A DNA stretch of 64,000 nucleotides from Mesorhizobium sp. (GCF_016793485.1 NZ_JAEULZ010000038.1:62001-126000), one strand, 5' to 3'. Shown: positions 9,782-19,045, numbered from the stretch's first letter. A program made the numbers and translations. The notes: generated by a model not told the origin, from the letters alone.

Positions 9782-9799
9782 GCACTGCGCACCACGCGA

Positions 9800-9876
9800 C
9801 GGAGTGTAGCGCAGCCTGGTAGCGCACCTGATTTGGGATCAGGGGGTCGCAGGTTCGAATCCTGCCACTCCGACCA
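9800..9876 (+). tRNA. tRNA-Pro (anticodon UGG)
   Basis: A complete 77-base cloverleaf. The acceptor CGGAGTG pairs with CACTCCG, and CCA is encoded. D-arm region GCGCAGCCTGGTAGCGC, anticodon stem CCTGA/TCAGG with loop TTTGGGA (anticodon TGG), and T-arm GCAGGTTCGAATCCTGC are all in place. Confidence 0.97.
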
Positions 9877-9960
9877 CGTTTTCCCAAAAGCGAAGGCTTT
9901 CATTGAAGTTTTGGGTAGAGTTTTGCTAGTACGGTGAAAGCCGAGTCAGGAACGCCAGCC

Positions 9961-10266
9961 ATGTCAGCCCGCATTTTCAGTCCCGCGAAGACCGCCATGC
10001 AGTCGGGAAAAGCAAAGACTGGCCTTTGGGTTCTCGAATTCGATCCGGAAACGCCCCGCAAGATCGATCCCCTGATGGGCTACACCTCGTCGCGCGACAT
10101 GAAGAGCCAGATCAGGCTGACGTTCGAGACGAAGGAAGAGGCAATCGCCTACGCGGAAAAGAACGCGATTTCCTATCGGGTGCAGGAACCCAAGGAATCC
10201 AAGCGCAGACAGATTTCCTACTCCGACAATTTCCGTTATGACCGCAGGACGCCCTGGACGCACTAG
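9961..10266 (+). CDS. NDUFS4-like ETC complex I subunit
   Basis: A 101-residue protein of the family containing the 18-kDa NDUFS4 accessory subunit of NADH dehydrogenase. Visible blocks are SARIFSPAKTAMQSGKAKT at the start, WVLEFDPETPRKIDPLMGY, and TFETKEEAIAYAEKNAISY then a basic tail. Alphaproteobacteria carry this accessory subunit away from the nuo operon. ATG 9961 matches homologue N-termini; GTG 9934 is an in-frame alternative. It lies between two tRNA genes. Confidence 0.88.
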   Translation: MSARIFSPAKTAMQSGKAKTGLWVLEFDPETPRKIDPLMGYTSSRDMKSQIRLTFETKEEAIAYAEKNAISYRVQEPKESKRRQISYSDNFRYDRRTPWTH

Positions 10267-10304
10267 AATTCAGTGCCGCCCTGGGCCGGGAAGAGCCGGT
10301 CGAC

Positions 10305-10381
10305 GGTCCCGTAGCTCAGCTGGATAGAGCGCCAGCCTTCTAAGCTGGATGTCGCAGGTTCGAGCCCTGCCGGGATCGCCA
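10305..10381 (+). tRNA. tRNA-Arg (anticodon UCU)
   Basis: 77 bases. The acceptor GGTCCCG pairs with CGGGATC (one G-T), with discriminator G and encoded CCA. D-arm is GCTCAGCTGGATAGAGC; anticodon stem CCAGC/GCTGG with loop CTTCTAA gives anticodon TCT; T-arm is GCAGGTTCGAGCCCTGC. The start of the accessory strip lies immediately downstream. Confidence 0.97.
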
Positions 10382-10415
10382 ATACTCCCCCGTTTCCTTG
10401 GTTATTTTCGCCGGA

Positions 10416-11045
10416 CTACAGATCGTCACGCGCCGTACGGCCACGGTTGCCGGTGTAGCGCGATATGTTGTTGCGCAGGCGATGATAGAGATAACCCGCC
10501 CGGGCTAGTGCGGTCGGACGGATTTCAAAGTGCGAAAGATGCTTGTCCCAGACGGCATCGTCGCCAACCCAGATTGCTTCGCTGTCTCCTTCCGGTCCAT
10601 TGAGCACGAGGAAGCGCTTTCGTGGGTTCAGCCTTGCGATCGCCTCCGTGATCTCGCCGATCGTTTCGACGGGAACGGGGTAGGAAAGAACAAAAAGGGC
10701 GGAGCGGTCGTTGGTCAGGACGCTCAGCGCATGGGCGCACCAACGATCGTGGTTGGCCCTGACCTTGGGATACTGTTGCGCGATGTCCTTGGTCGGTGAG
10801 AACTCATGCGGATGAATCGTTCCGAAGCGGATATTCGTGACCTGTCCATCCTTCACCTCGAGGTCTGCGAGGTCGAGCATGCCCGAGAAATCACGCGACA
10901 TATATTGAAGCAGCGCGTCGGTCGGGGTGATCTGCCAGTCGAAGACGCCCTTGCGCCCACTGTTCTTTCCAAAGAAGCGGCGCGCCTGATGTCTCTCCCG
11001 GCAGCTTTGGCCGATGCTCAAGACCTGTTGGAATACTTCTCCCAT
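10416..11045 (-). CDS. DUF1796 family protein (putative cysteine peptidase)
   Basis: A 209-residue soluble protein. The N-terminus (SIGQSCRERHQARRFF, then FDWQITPTDALLQYM) matches the pattern of DUF1796, a family predicted to have a papain-like fold, often found near polysaccharide or surface genes. The Cys after SIGQS and later His residues (FGTIHPHEFSP) are candidates for catalysis, which is inference. A GGAGGCAGGA Shine-Dalgarno precedes the ATG. It converges on tRNA-Arg with 34 bases between. No neighbour indicates its role; it looks like an accessory gene. Confidence 0.6.
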   Translation of the reverse strand: MGEVFQQVLSIGQSCRERHQARRFFGKNSGRKGVFDWQITPTDALLQYMSRDFSGMLDLADLEVKDGQVTNIRFGTIHPHEFSPTKDIAQQYPKVRANHDRWCAHALSVLTNDRSALFVLSYPVPVETIGEITEAIARLNPRKRFLVLNGPEGDSEAIWVGDDAVWDKHLSHFEIRPTALARAGYLYHRLRNNISRYTGNRGRTARDDL

Positions 11046-11400
11046 TCCTGCCTCCGCACAGTGCCGGGACCATAGTTCGCTTCATGCGATCCAACAACTG
11101 AAAGTGGCTTACGGTTGCGCTGCCCGGGCCACCTGACCGGGTCCTTCCGTGCGCCAGACGAATCGCTTGCGGCTGTTATCGCCGTCTTTCGAATGGCCAA
11201 CGGTCCGGTGTTTCCCAATGACGGCGATCTCGTTGGTCGTTCAGGAGCTTCGTTATCTTCGATCGCGGCACTGTTTGTTGTGCATAGTTTGCCGGGCGGG
11301 AATTCGGGAGGCGGCAAATTGCTGGTATGGATGGCCTTGTCGTAGCTGGACGGCAGGCAGGACATATGTAAACTGGCTGCAGGGACATGAGGGTGGATTG
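11046..11400. other. Intergenic region, 355 bases
   Basis: Divergent spacer between the DUF1796 gene (left) and the DUF2188 gene (right). Short open frames here overlap each other and lack ribosome-binding sites or recognisable sequence. It must hold promoters for both sides; I see no strong sigma70 pair, terminator or repeat. Confidence 0.5.
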
Positions 11401-11658
11401 ATGCAGCGCATGGCGTATGTGGTCATGCCGGACGGCTTGAACTGGAAGGTCAAATGCAATGGCGTTGACTATCCGTTCTATTCGACCCGTGACGAGGCCG
11501 TGGGCGCCGCCGTTCCAGCCGCATATGAAGCCGGAAAGCTCGGTTACGAGGCGTTGGTTCTGATCCAGGACGGCGAGGGACGTGTTCAGGTCGAGTGGAT
11601 TTACGGACACCGGCCTAAGAATCTCGCCGCCGACTGGCGACCTCGCCAGGCGAGCTGA
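11401..11658 (+). CDS. DUF2188-like small protein
   Basis: An 85-residue protein. The layout YVVMPDGLNWKVK, a mid-domain TRDEAVGAAVPAA and the end DGEGRVQVEWIYG fits the DUF2188 pattern (a two-strand start, a helix full of Ala, and a final beta strand ending in YG). Function is unknown for the family. ATG 11401 follows GAGGGTGG by five bases; ATG 11410 is an alternative. It is probably monocistronic. Confidence 0.6.
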   Translation: MQRMAYVVMPDGLNWKVKCNGVDYPFYSTRDEAVGAAVPAAYEAGKLGYEALVLIQDGEGRVQVEWIYGHRPKNLAADWRPRQAS

Positions 11659-11895
11659 ATTCGCGAGTTTCTAACGTTTCCCCTGCGGCACTATCATGCG
11701 ACGGCGTAAACAGTGTTTCAAGCGGAATGCCCTCTTTCAACCAGCCGGGTAACCCCTTATATGACGGTCACCTCCACGACATCACCGACATCCGTTGCAT
11801 CGAAGACGATGCCGGGCGGGCGTAATGGAGCATCCTTTTTGCGCCGAATACGTTGATGGCGCGGGTTTTGGGCTCGCCGAGGGCCAGAGGCAGAG

Positions 11896-12153
11896 ATGAC
11901 CGAGAAGGCAATCGAGTTTCTACAGGAATGGATCAGCGAAAAGGTCCAGGCTCCGCGGGATCCCGCAGCCGTCGAGCAAGTCGAACAGAAGGCCGGGATC
12001 CTGGCCAGGGAATGCGCCAAGCAGGCGGCGAGCGCGGGTGTCCGTATCGAGGATATCGAGGAAGAAGTTGGCGACCTTGAAGACCTGATAGCCGCGAAAC
12101 TAGAGGACGCCGCTGAAGGGCAGGCGCACGGGACAAGCGCGCCGGCGTCCTAG
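11896..12153 (+). CDS. DUF768 family protein
   Basis: An 85-residue acidic, helical protein starting MTEKAIEFLQEWISEKV, which is the characteristic opening of DUF768, a family that is multicopy in Mesorhizobium. The remainder is helix-rich with many Glu (IEDIEEEVGDLEDLIAAKL). Function is unknown. It sits 23 bases from the convergent metC stop. The start ATG is preceded by CAGAGGCAGAG. This gene is the best single clue to a Mesorhizobium-like host. Confidence 0.7.
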   Translation: MTEKAIEFLQEWISEKVQAPRDPAAVEQVEQKAGILARECAKQAASAGVRIEDIEEEVGDLEDLIAAKLEDAAEGQAHGTSAPAS

Positions 12154-12176
12154 ACTCAATCGACGCCTTATCTGCA

Positions 12177-13349
12177 TCAGGCGTGTCTTGCAGCTTCAAG
12201 CCCCAGCGTAATGTCCGCTTTCAGATCCTCGACGTCTTCAAGGCCGATCTGCAGGCGAATGAGAGGTCCCTCATAGGGCCCTTTGGCGATTGTCCGATCC
12301 CTGATCGAGACGAGTGTGGCCAGGCTTTCGTATCCACCCCATGAATAGCCGAGGCCGAAAACGCCGAGCGCGTCCAGGAACGCATGCGCTTCCTTTGGCC
12401 CTCCTCCTTGCAGGACAACTGAGAGCAGTCCGCTGGAGCCTGAAAAATCCCGTTTCCAGAGCGCATGGTCCGGATGGCTCACCAGAGCGGGGTAGAGGAC
12501 GCGGGCCACGCCTTCCTGTGTCTCCAGCCAGCGGGCGATTTCCAGCGTGCTTTGCTGATGGCGCTCCAGCCTGACACCCATCGTCCTGAGTCCGCGCAGC
12601 ACCTGGTAAACATCGTCCGGCCCTGCCGAACAGCCGAGCGTCAGGAACGTCTCGTGCAGCCTTTCCCAGCATTTCCGGTTCGCAGAAACGGTGCCGAGCA
12701 GGACGTCGGAATGGCCAGCCGGGTATTTGGTCGCAGCGTGGATGACGATGTCCACGCCGAAGTCGAGCGCCTTGAAATAGAGCGCCGTGGCCCATGTGTT
12801 GTCGAGCATTACCACCGCACCGCCTATATGGGCCGCCGATACGATTGCGGGAATATCCTGCACCTCGAAGGTGTTTGAGGCGGGCGACTCGGTGAAAACG
12901 ACCTTGGTGTTCGGCTTCATCAGGGCTGCGATGCCGGCGCCGACATGCGGGTCGTAGTATTCAACATCGACGCCGAACCGACGCAGCATCGTGTCGGCGA
13001 AATTGCGTGTCGGGTGGTAGACCGAATCGACGATCAGCACATGGTCGCCCGCCGACAGGAAGGCCAGCAACGGGACCACCACCGCCGTCAGGCCCGACGG
13101 GACTATGACGGTGCCCGCCGACCCCTCGATCTCGTCGATTGCTGCAGCCAGCGCGTCTGTCGTCGGCGTACCTCGGGTCCCGTAGGTATATTTCTGCGCT
13201 CTCGATGCGAGCGTGGCAGCGTCCGGGAACAGGACGGTGGAGGCGTGCACCACCGGCGGGTTGATGAAGCCGAAGTAATCGAGCGGATCGTTGCCGCCAT
13301 GCGCCAGCCGCGTATTGATGCCGGCGTTCTTCGGAATGCGCTTTGCCAT
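12177..13349 (-). CDS. metC: Cystathionine beta-lyase
   Basis: PLP enzyme of the Cys/Met metabolism family, 390 residues, predicted to split cystathionine to homocysteine, ammonia and pyruvate. The PLP lysine is K208 in HAATKYPAGHSD. Also visible are YTYGTRGTPT, the phosphate-binding SGLTAV and the C-terminal SWGGYESLA substrate region. The start has GGAAGGAG upstream. It is divergent from aapJ across a 374-base spacer, the arrangement known in Rhizobium and Sinorhizobium, where metC sits beside aapJQMP. A cystathionine gamma-type activity cannot be excluded by eye. Confidence 0.9.
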   Translation of the reverse strand: MAKRIPKNAGINTRLAHGGNDPLDYFGFINPPVVHASTVLFPDAATLASRAQKYTYGTRGTPTTDALAAAIDEIEGSAGTVIVPSGLTAVVVPLLAFLSAGDHVLIVDSVYHPTRNFADTMLRRFGVDVEYYDPHVGAGIAALMKPNTKVVFTESPASNTFEVQDIPAIVSAAHIGGAVVMLDNTWATALYFKALDFGVDIVIHAATKYPAGHSDVLLGTVSANRKCWERLHETFLTLGCSAGPDDVYQVLRGLRTMGVRLERHQQSTLEIARWLETQEGVARVLYPALVSHPDHALWKRDFSGSSGLLSVVLQGGGPKEAHAFLDALGVFGLGYSWGGYESLATLVSIRDRTIAKGPYEGPLIRLQIGLEDVEDLKADITLGLEAARHA

Positions 13350-13723
13350 GCTGTTTGCCTGCTCCTTCCGCGAGGACGAGCACAGGACCTAGAATGGAGG
13401 GAGCCCCGACGCAACGGTCCAGCAAGGCTTAAACCTTTAGTCGAAGATTGGTCCTGCAGGGGCGATCACGAAGATGCGATTTACCTTGCCCCTATAGCGG
13501 GCTATTCAATGCTAAACTTGCTCTGGCAGCGAGAAAATCATTGCTTTTTGACACTTTGCCAGCGGTGTCATTGTGCTTGACCTCGCCGTAATAATCGCCT
13601 TCGATGCAACCATGCGCGGGTGGGCGTCATCGCATCATGAACGATGCTGATCCGGAAATGGGCTGGACCAAAGTCGATCCGCGGTAATGGGTTCGTACCG
13701 AATAACAACAAGGGTAGAGGGTT
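13350..13723. promoter_or_regulatory. Divergent metC / aapJ control region
   Basis: 374 bases without a credible gene. On the plus strand there are two weak sigma70-like sets: TTGACA at 13548-13553 with TTGTGC 17 bases on, and TTGACC at 13577-13582 with TTCGAT 17 bases on. I looked for the NtrC/sigma54 pattern expected from aap regulation in rhizobia and found no TGGCAC-N5-TTGC match. The aapJ ribosome-binding site is GGGTAGAGGG, just before 13724. Confidence 0.5.
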
Positions 13724-14755
13724 ATGAAACATATCATCACAGGCATTCTTGGCGCTGCGGCACTCGGCTTCGCGGCATCAGCCGCTTCGGCTGATACCCT
13801 CGACGACATCAAGGCGAAGGGTTTCGTTCAGTGCGGCGTCAATGCTGCGGGTCTGGCCGGCTTCTCCGCGCCTGACGACAAGGGCGAGTGGACGGGCCTC
13901 GATGTCGATTTTTGCCGTGCCGTTGCCGCTGCCGTGTTCGGAGACGGCACCAAAGTCAGGTTCACGCCCCTGACCGCCAAGGACCGGTTCACCGCGCTTC
14001 AATCCGGCGAAGTGGATATCCTGTCGCGCAACACGACATGGACCATCAACCGCGACACCGCGCTCGGCCTGAACTTCGCCGGCATCACCTATTATGACGG
14101 CCAAGGCTTCATGATCAACGCAGCCAAGCTGCCCGGCGTTAACTCCGCGCTTCAGCTCTCCGGCGCTTCGGTCTGCGTCCAGTCCGGCACGACGACCGAA
14201 CTGAATCTCGCGGACTACTTCAAGGCCAACAACCTTGAATACAGCCCGGTCGTCTTCGAGAAGCAGGAAGAGGCCGACGCGGCGTACGAGGCGGGCCGTT
14301 GTGACGCCTACACGACCGACCAGTCAGGCCTGTACAGCATCCGTCTTAAACTGGCGTCGCCTGCCGACCATGTCGTGCTGCCCGAGATCATCTCCAAGGA
14401 GCCCCTAGGCCCGTCCGTGCGCCAGGGCGACGACAAGTGGTTCGACATCGTGAAATGGACGTACTACGCGCTGCTGAACGCCGAGGAGTTCGGCATCACC
14501 CAGGCGAATGTCGAGGAAATGAAGAATTCGCCGAACCCCGAGATCAAGCGCATTCTCGGGACCGAGGCGGATACCAAGATCGGTACTGATCTTGGCCTGA
14601 CGAACGAATGGGTTGCCAATATCGTGAAGGCGACCGGCAACTACGGCGAGATTTTCGAGCGCAACGTCGGCACTGGTAGCCCGCTCAAGATTTCGCGTGG
14701 CTTGAATGCGCTGTGGACCAAGGGCGGCCTCCAATACGGTCCTCCGATCCGCTGA
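13724..14755 (+). CDS. aapJ: General L-amino acid ABC transporter, substrate-binding protein
   Basis: Periplasmic binding protein of 343 residues. It captures a broad range of L-amino acids and delivers them to AapQM. The signal peptide runs to about residue 23 (cleavage near ASAADT). Family-3 solute-binding features are present: VQCGVNAAGLAGFSAPD, GLDVDFCRAVAAAVFGD and DILSRNTTWTINRDT. It is the first gene of aapJQMP. A stable hairpin directly after its stop (14764-14794) probably protects its transcript. Confidence 0.97.
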   Translation: MKHIITGILGAAALGFAASAASADTLDDIKAKGFVQCGVNAAGLAGFSAPDDKGEWTGLDVDFCRAVAAAVFGDGTKVRFTPLTAKDRFTALQSGEVDILSRNTTWTINRDTALGLNFAGITYYDGQGFMINAAKLPGVNSALQLSGASVCVQSGTTTELNLADYFKANNLEYSPVVFEKQEEADAAYEAGRCDAYTTDQSGLYSIRLKLASPADHVVLPEIISKEPLGPSVRQGDDKWFDIVKWTYYALLNAEEFGITQANVEEMKNSPNPEIKRILGTEADTKIGTDLGLTNEWVANIVKATGNYGEIFERNVGTGSPLKISRGLNALWTKGGLQYGPPIR

Positions 14756-14763
14756 TCCAACAC

Positions 14764-14794
14764 AAAGGCCGGGGCGCTAAGCGCTCCGGCCTTT
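14764..14794 (+). promoter_or_regulatory. Strong intercistronic hairpin aapJ-aapQ
   Basis: AAAGGCCGGGGCGC and GCGCTCCGGCCTTT form a 14-base-pair stem with one G-T pair and a three-base loop TAA. It begins nine bases after the aapJ stop. No T-run follows (TTGAGCTTTGG), so it is more likely an mRNA-stabilising or partial-attenuation hairpin than a full terminator. Such structures give more binding protein than permease. Confidence 0.8.
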
Positions 14795-14818
14795 GAGCTT
14801 TGGAGAAGGGGAACCTCT

Positions 14819-16009
14819 ATGGCTGCTCAAGACGTTACGCGGGCGCAAGAGTCCAACAAGACCTCGCCCCTCTACGACCCAAGGGTTCGAAGCATCTTCT
14901 TTCAGGTGCTGCTTGTCCTTCTGCTCGTGCTCGGCATCTGGTGGATCGTCGACAACACGATCGAGAACCTTCGCCGCTCGAACATTTCGACCGGTTTCGG
15001 CTTCCTGCGAGGCCGCGCGGGCTTCGACATCTCAACGAGTCTCATCTCGTACACCTCGGATTCGACCTACGGCAGGGCGCTGCTGGTCGGCATCCTGAAC
15101 ACGCTTGTCGTCGCGATCACCGGCATCATCACCGCGACGATCCTGGGCTTCCTCATCGGCGTCGCGCGGCTTTCCAGAAACTGGCTCCTGCGCAAGATCG
15201 CGATGGTTTACGTCGAGATATTCCGCAACATCCCGCCGCTGCTGGTCATCTTTTTCTGGTACCTCGGGGTCCTCGCGATCCTGCCCGCCCCGCGCGACAG
15301 CATCGGGCTGCCGTTCGGCTCCTATCTCAACAGCCGTGGTTTCTATTTCCCGCGCTTCATCTGGGAGCAGGGCGCGTGGCTCGTCCTCGCAGGGCTTGCC
15401 GTCGGCATTGTCCTGACGTGGTTCGTGGCGCGGCGCGCGAAAGTACGGCAGCTTGCAACCGGCCAGCAATTCCCGGTTTTCTGGACAGGGCTCGGTCTTA
15501 TCGTGGGCTTTCCTCTGCTCGGATTCGTGCTGGCAGGATTCCCGCTGACGCTTGAGTTCCCCCAGGCCGGCACCTTCAACCTGACCGGCGGCTTCAATGT
15601 GAAGCCGGAGTTCCTCTCGCTGTACTTGGCGCTGTCCTTCTACACCGCGGCCTTCATCGCCGAGATTGTGCGCGCCGGCATCATGGGCGTCAGCAAGGGG
15701 CAAAGCGAAGCGGCGTCAGCGCTTGGTCTGCATCCCGGTAAAGTGCTGCGACTGGTTGTCATCCCACAAGCCTTGCGCATCATCATTCCGCCGCTCACCA
15801 GCCAGTATCTCAACCTGACCAAGAATTCTTCGCTCGCCGTCGCGATCGGATACCCCGACCTTTACGCGATCGGCGGGACGATCCTCAACCAGACTGGTCA
15901 GGCGATCGAGATCGTCGTCATCTTCATGGTCATCTATCTCAGCATCAGCCTGCTGACCTCGCTGTTCATGAACTGGTTCAACGCCAAAATGGCGCTGAAG
16001 GAGCGGTGA
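14819..16009 (+). CDS. aapQ: General L-amino acid ABC transporter, permease AapQ
   Basis: A 396-residue inner-membrane permease of the HisM/GlnP family, larger than usual because of long periplasmic loops as in other AapQ. The EAA loop is [20 protein letters not shown]. Other blocks are [19 protein letters not shown] and [14 protein letters not shown]-like segments. The ATG follows GGAGAAGGGGAAC. aapM begins four bases after its stop. It pairs with AapM to form the channel. Confidence 0.96.
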   Translation: MAAQDVTRAQESNKTSPLYDPRVRSIFFQVLLVLLLVLGIWWIVDNTIENLRRSNISTGFGFLRGRAGFDISTSLISYTSDSTYGRALLVGILNTLVVAITGIITATILGFLIGVARLSRNWLLRKIAMVYVEIFRNIPPLLVIFFWYLGVLAILPAPRDSIGLPFGSYLNSRGFYFPRFIWEQGAWLVLAGLAVGIVLTWFVARRAKVRQLATGQQFPVFWTGLGLIVGFPLLGFVLAGFPLTLEFPQAGTFNLTGGFNVKPEFLSLYLALSFYTAAFIAEIVRAGIMGVSKGQSEAASALGLHPGKVLRLVVIPQALRIIIPPLTSQYLNLTKNSSLAVAIGYPDLYAIGGTILNQTGQAIEIVVIFMVIYLSISLLTSLFMNWFNAKMALKER

Positions 16010-16013
16010 TCCC

Positions 16014-17171
16014 ATGCAAGAACACGACATGACATGGGTACGAACCGAAATGGCGCTGGCCGAACCGCCGCCGCGCACGGAGGCTGGCCTCGTCGCCTGG
16101 ATACGCAAGAACCTGTTCGCAACGCCGCTCGACTCGCTGCTGACCGTTTTCTGCGCGCTTGTCGTCGCATGGATACTTCCGCAGATACTCGGCTGGTCGA
16201 TCTTCAATGCCGTGTGGACGGGCACCGATCGCACGGCATGCCTGACAGTCGACCAAGGCGGGTCATTGCCCGTTGGCTGGTCAGGCGCTTGCTGGGCTTT
16301 CGTGAATGCGAAGTTCAGCCAGTTCATGTTCGGGCGCTATCCGATCGAGGAGCGCTGGCGGGTTATCCTGACGGCCGTCATCTTCGTCGCGCTGCTGGCG
16401 CCGCTGTTGATCCCGCGCGCACCCTACAAGAGGCTGAACGCGATCCTGTTCTTCGCGGTTTTCCCGTTCGTTGCCTTCTACCTGCTCGTTGGAGGTTTCT
16501 TCGGACTTCCTTACGTCGAGACCGCGCTTTGGGGCGGGCTTCTCGTAACGTTGGTCCTGTCCTATGTCGGCATCGTCGTGTCGCTGCCGCTGGGCATCGT
16601 CCTGGCGCTTGGGCGACGGTCCAAGATGCCGATCATAAAGTTGCTCTGCGTGATCTTCATCGAGGCCGTGCGGGGCGTGCCTCTGGTCACGGTACTGTTC
16701 ATGGCAAGCTTCATGCTGCCGCTGTTCGTGCCGCCGGGCATGACCTTCGACAAGTTCCTGCGCGCCCTGATCGGCGTGGCGCTGTTTGCCTCGGCCTATA
16801 TGGCGGAGGTAATTCGCGGCGGCCTCCAGGCCATCCCGAAAGGCCAGTATGAGGGCGCGGATTCGCTCGGCCTGGGCTACTGGCAGAAGATGGGCCTGAT
16901 CGTGATGCCGCAGGCCCTGAAGCTGGTCATTCCGGGCATCGTGAACACGTTCATCGGCATGTTCAAGGACACGACGCTGGTGCTGATCATCTCGATGTTC
17001 GACCTGCTCGGCATCGTCAAGCAGAACCTGTCCGACGCCAACTGGGCGACACCGCAGACGGCCAAGAGCGGCCTGGTCTTCGCAGCCATTGTGTTCTGGC
17101 TGTTCTGCTTCGGCATGTCTCGTTATTCGATCTACATGGAACGCCGGCTCGATACCGGCCACAGACGATAG
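16014..17171 (+). CDS. aapM: General L-amino acid ABC transporter, permease AapM
   Basis: Second permease, 385 residues. It shows about eight membrane spans and the EAA-type loop [20 protein letters not shown]. The segment [20 protein letters not shown] corresponds to the family's second conserved block. The long loop at residues 65-105 (cysteine- and glycine-containing) is characteristic of AapM. Together with AapQ it forms the heterodimeric channel; aapP follows after nine bases. Confidence 0.96.
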   Translation: MQEHDMTWVRTEMALAEPPPRTEAGLVAWIRKNLFATPLDSLLTVFCALVVAWILPQILGWSIFNAVWTGTDRTACLTVDQGGSLPVGWSGACWAFVNAKFSQFMFGRYPIEERWRVILTAVIFVALLAPLLIPRAPYKRLNAILFFAVFPFVAFYLLVGGFFGLPYVETALWGGLLVTLVLSYVGIVVSLPLGIVLALGRRSKMPIIKLLCVIFIEAVRGVPLVTVLFMASFMLPLFVPPGMTFDKFLRALIGVALFASAYMAEVIRGGLQAIPKGQYEGADSLGLGYWQKMGLIVMPQALKLVIPGIVNTFIGMFKDTTLVLIISMFDLLGIVKQNLSDANWATPQTAKSGLVFAAIVFWLFCFGMSRYSIYMERRLDTGHRR

Positions 17172-17180
17172 GGATTTTCG

Positions 17181-17984
17181 ATGTCAACCGAGAACGCTGT
17201 CAGCGCCGAAGAGATCAAGGTCGATGCCAAGAAGATGCACGTGTCGGACACCGACGTGGCCGTCGAGATATCAGGCATGTCGAAGTGGTACGGCGAGTTC
17301 AACGTCCTGAAGGACATCAACCTCAAGGTGATGCGCGGCGAGCGCATCGTCATCTGCGGACCGTCGGGCTCCGGCAAATCGACCATGATCCGCTGCATCA
17401 ACCGGCTGGAAGAACATCAGAAAGGGCGCATCGTCGTCGACGGCAAGGAACTTACCAACGACCTCAAGAAGATCGACGAGGTGCGGCGCGAAGTCGGCAT
17501 GGTGTTCCAGCACTTCAACCTTTTCCCGCATCTGACGATCCTCGAGAACTGCACGCTGGCGCCGATCTGGGTCCGCAAGATGCCCAAGAAGCAGGCCGAG
17601 GAAATCGCCATGCATTTTCTCAAGCGGGTGAAGATTCCCGAGCAGGCGAACAAGTATCCCGGCCAGCTTTCGGGTGGCCAGCAGCAGCGCGTGGCGATCG
17701 CCCGTTCGCTGTGCATGAATCCGCGCATCATGCTGTTCGACGAGCCGACGTCCGCCCTCGATCCCGAGATGATCAAGGAAGTGCTGGAGACCATGGTCAG
17801 CCTCGCCGAGGAAGGCATGACGATGCTCTGCGTCACGCACGAGATGGGATTTGCGCGCAAGGTCGCCAACCGCGTCATCTTCATGGACGCCGGGCAGATC
17901 GTCGAGCAGAACACGCCGGCCGAGTTCTTCGACCATCCGCGCCATGAGCGCACGAAGCTTTTCCTGAGCCAGATACTGCACTGA
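17181..17984 (+). CDS. aapP: General L-amino acid ABC transporter, ATP-binding protein
   Basis: A 267-residue ATPase that powers AapQM. Walker A is GPSGSGKST, the signature [15 protein letters not shown], Walker [15 protein letters not shown], and the H-loop CVTHEMGFA. The N-terminal 25-residue acidic extension before the ABC core is common in AapP. It completes aapJQMP. No terminator is seen between it and the next gene 32 bases downstream. Confidence 0.97.
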   Translation: MSTENAVSAEEIKVDAKKMHVSDTDVAVEISGMSKWYGEFNVLKDINLKVMRGERIVICGPSGSGKSTMIRCINRLEEHQKGRIVVDGKELTNDLKKIDEVRREVGMVFQHFNLFPHLTILENCTLAPIWVRKMPKKQAEEIAMHFLKRVKIPEQANKYPGQLSGGQQQRVAIARSLCMNPRIMLFDEPTSALDPEMIKEVLETMVSLAEEGMTMLCVTHEMGFARKVANRVIFMDAGQIVEQNTPAEFFDHPRHERTKLFLSQILH

Positions 17985-18016
17985 CGATTTAGTCCTGCGG
18001 AGGTAGCCGACGGGCG

Positions 18017-19045
18017 ATGAAACTTGTCCGATGGCTTGCGGTCGCGATTGGCGTCCTCCTTTTAACGATCGCTCTCGGGGCGCTTGTGCCGCGCCCCTTG
18101 TTTCCCGCGCCCGAAGGGCTATCGGCAGAACGACGAATTCTCGTCATTTCGAACCCGATCCACACCGATATTGCCTTGCCGCTCGACCCCGAGACGCTGG
18201 AACGACTCTCGCCGCTGATCGCCACAGACCTGCCGATCGACCTGCCCGGCCTGCGATACCTGATGTTTGGCTGGGGCAGCCGGGCCTTTTATATCGAGAC
18301 GCCGACGTGGGACGAATTGAGGGCCGGGCCACTGCTTTCGGCTTTGACCGTCGATCAATCAGTCATGCATGTCAGCGTCGCCGGAGCGATCGAGGAGGCC
18401 GGTTTTCCGGTACGCGCCTTCGATCTGACGAAAGACGAGTTCGAGCGGCTGGTTACCTTCATCGAGTCAAGCTTCCGACGCGGGCAGGACGGCCGTTCAG
18501 TCGTCATCGCAGGCGCGGCCTACGGCGCCCACGACGCCTTCTACGAGGCGCATGGTCGGTTCACCGCGCTTTTGGGCTGCAATACCTGGACGGCGGCCGC
18601 GCTGCGCGAGGCGGGCTTGCGAACGGGATGGTGGAATCCGTTGCCGCAGTCGCTGGGCCTGTCGCTCGACCTGTGGAACAGGGATCAGGGCTCGGGCGGT
18701 GTCCAGCCATATAGCCAGTCGAGGCTGGCTGCGAGCTTTTCCGGCTTTTGCAGGCGCAAGGCCAGATTGCGCACGGTGGCGACTGGTCCTGCCGCATGCC
18801 AGGTGAAGCGGTTGAAGCTGCCGCGGCGCGCAACCTGTCCTATCCGTTTGCGGCGTTCGGCCTCCCAATTTGTGAGCGCTGCCGATAGGCTGTCCGGTCG
18901 CGCCAGCACGTGGCCGGCGAGCGTTTCAGCGTCTTCGATCGCCATCGCCGCTCCCTGCGCCGCGTATGGTGTCATGGCGTGCGCCGCGTCGCCGATCAGC
19001 GCGATTCCGGAAGGTGCGGTCCATGGGCCTGAAGGCATGGTGTAG
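18017..19045 (+). CDS. DUF2459 (TIGR02117-type) protein with antisense C-terminal extension
   Basis: Residues 1 to about 223 form a complete DUF2459-type protein: an N-terminal membrane anchor, SNPIHTDIALPLD, the FGWGSRAFYIETPTW block and LGCNTWTAAALREAG. Function is unknown; the family is sometimes called urease-associated. The frame has no stop where homologues should end (near GLSLDLWN). It continues about 118 residues through DNA that is the antisense of the monooxygenase at 18685-19899. That tail is Arg/Ala/Ser rich and looks meaningless. The stop codon was probably lost by a small deletion. The real protein may be longer than normal, or processed. Confidence 0.7.
   Translation: MKLVRWLAVAIGVLLLTIALGALVPRPLFPAPEGLSAERRILVISNPIHTDIALPLDPETLERLSPLIATDLPIDLPGLRYLMFGWGSRAFYIETPTWDELRAGPLLSALTVDQSVMHVSVAGAIEEAGFPVRAFDLTKDEFERLVTFIESSFRRGQDGRSVVIAGAAYGAHDAFYEAHGRFTALLGCNTWTAAALREAGLRTGWWNPLPQSLGLSLDLWNRDQGSGGVQPYSQSRLAASFSGFCRRKARLRTVATGPAACQVKRLKLPRRATCPIRLRRSASQFVSAADRLSGRASTWPASVSASSIAIAAPCAAYGVMACAASPISAIPEGAVHGPEGMV

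Noticed and set aside
9800-10381. T-arm sequence shared by tRNA-Pro and tRNA-Arg as att-like direct repeats
   Set aside because: The similarity is limited to the conserved T-arm and flanks; no integrase or third copy is present, so it is not evidence of an integrated element.
11757-12020. 87-codon minus-strand frame near the DUF768 gene
   Set aside because: It overlaps the DUF768 gene in antisense, lacks a ribosome-binding site and shows no family features.
13350-13440. SAM-II riboswitch in the metC leader
   Set aside because: I looked for its conserved pseudoknot segments on the minus strand and found none.
13500-13600. Sigma54 promoter for aapJ
   Set aside because: The closest match, TGGCAG followed by TTGCTT, has 11 bases between instead of five.
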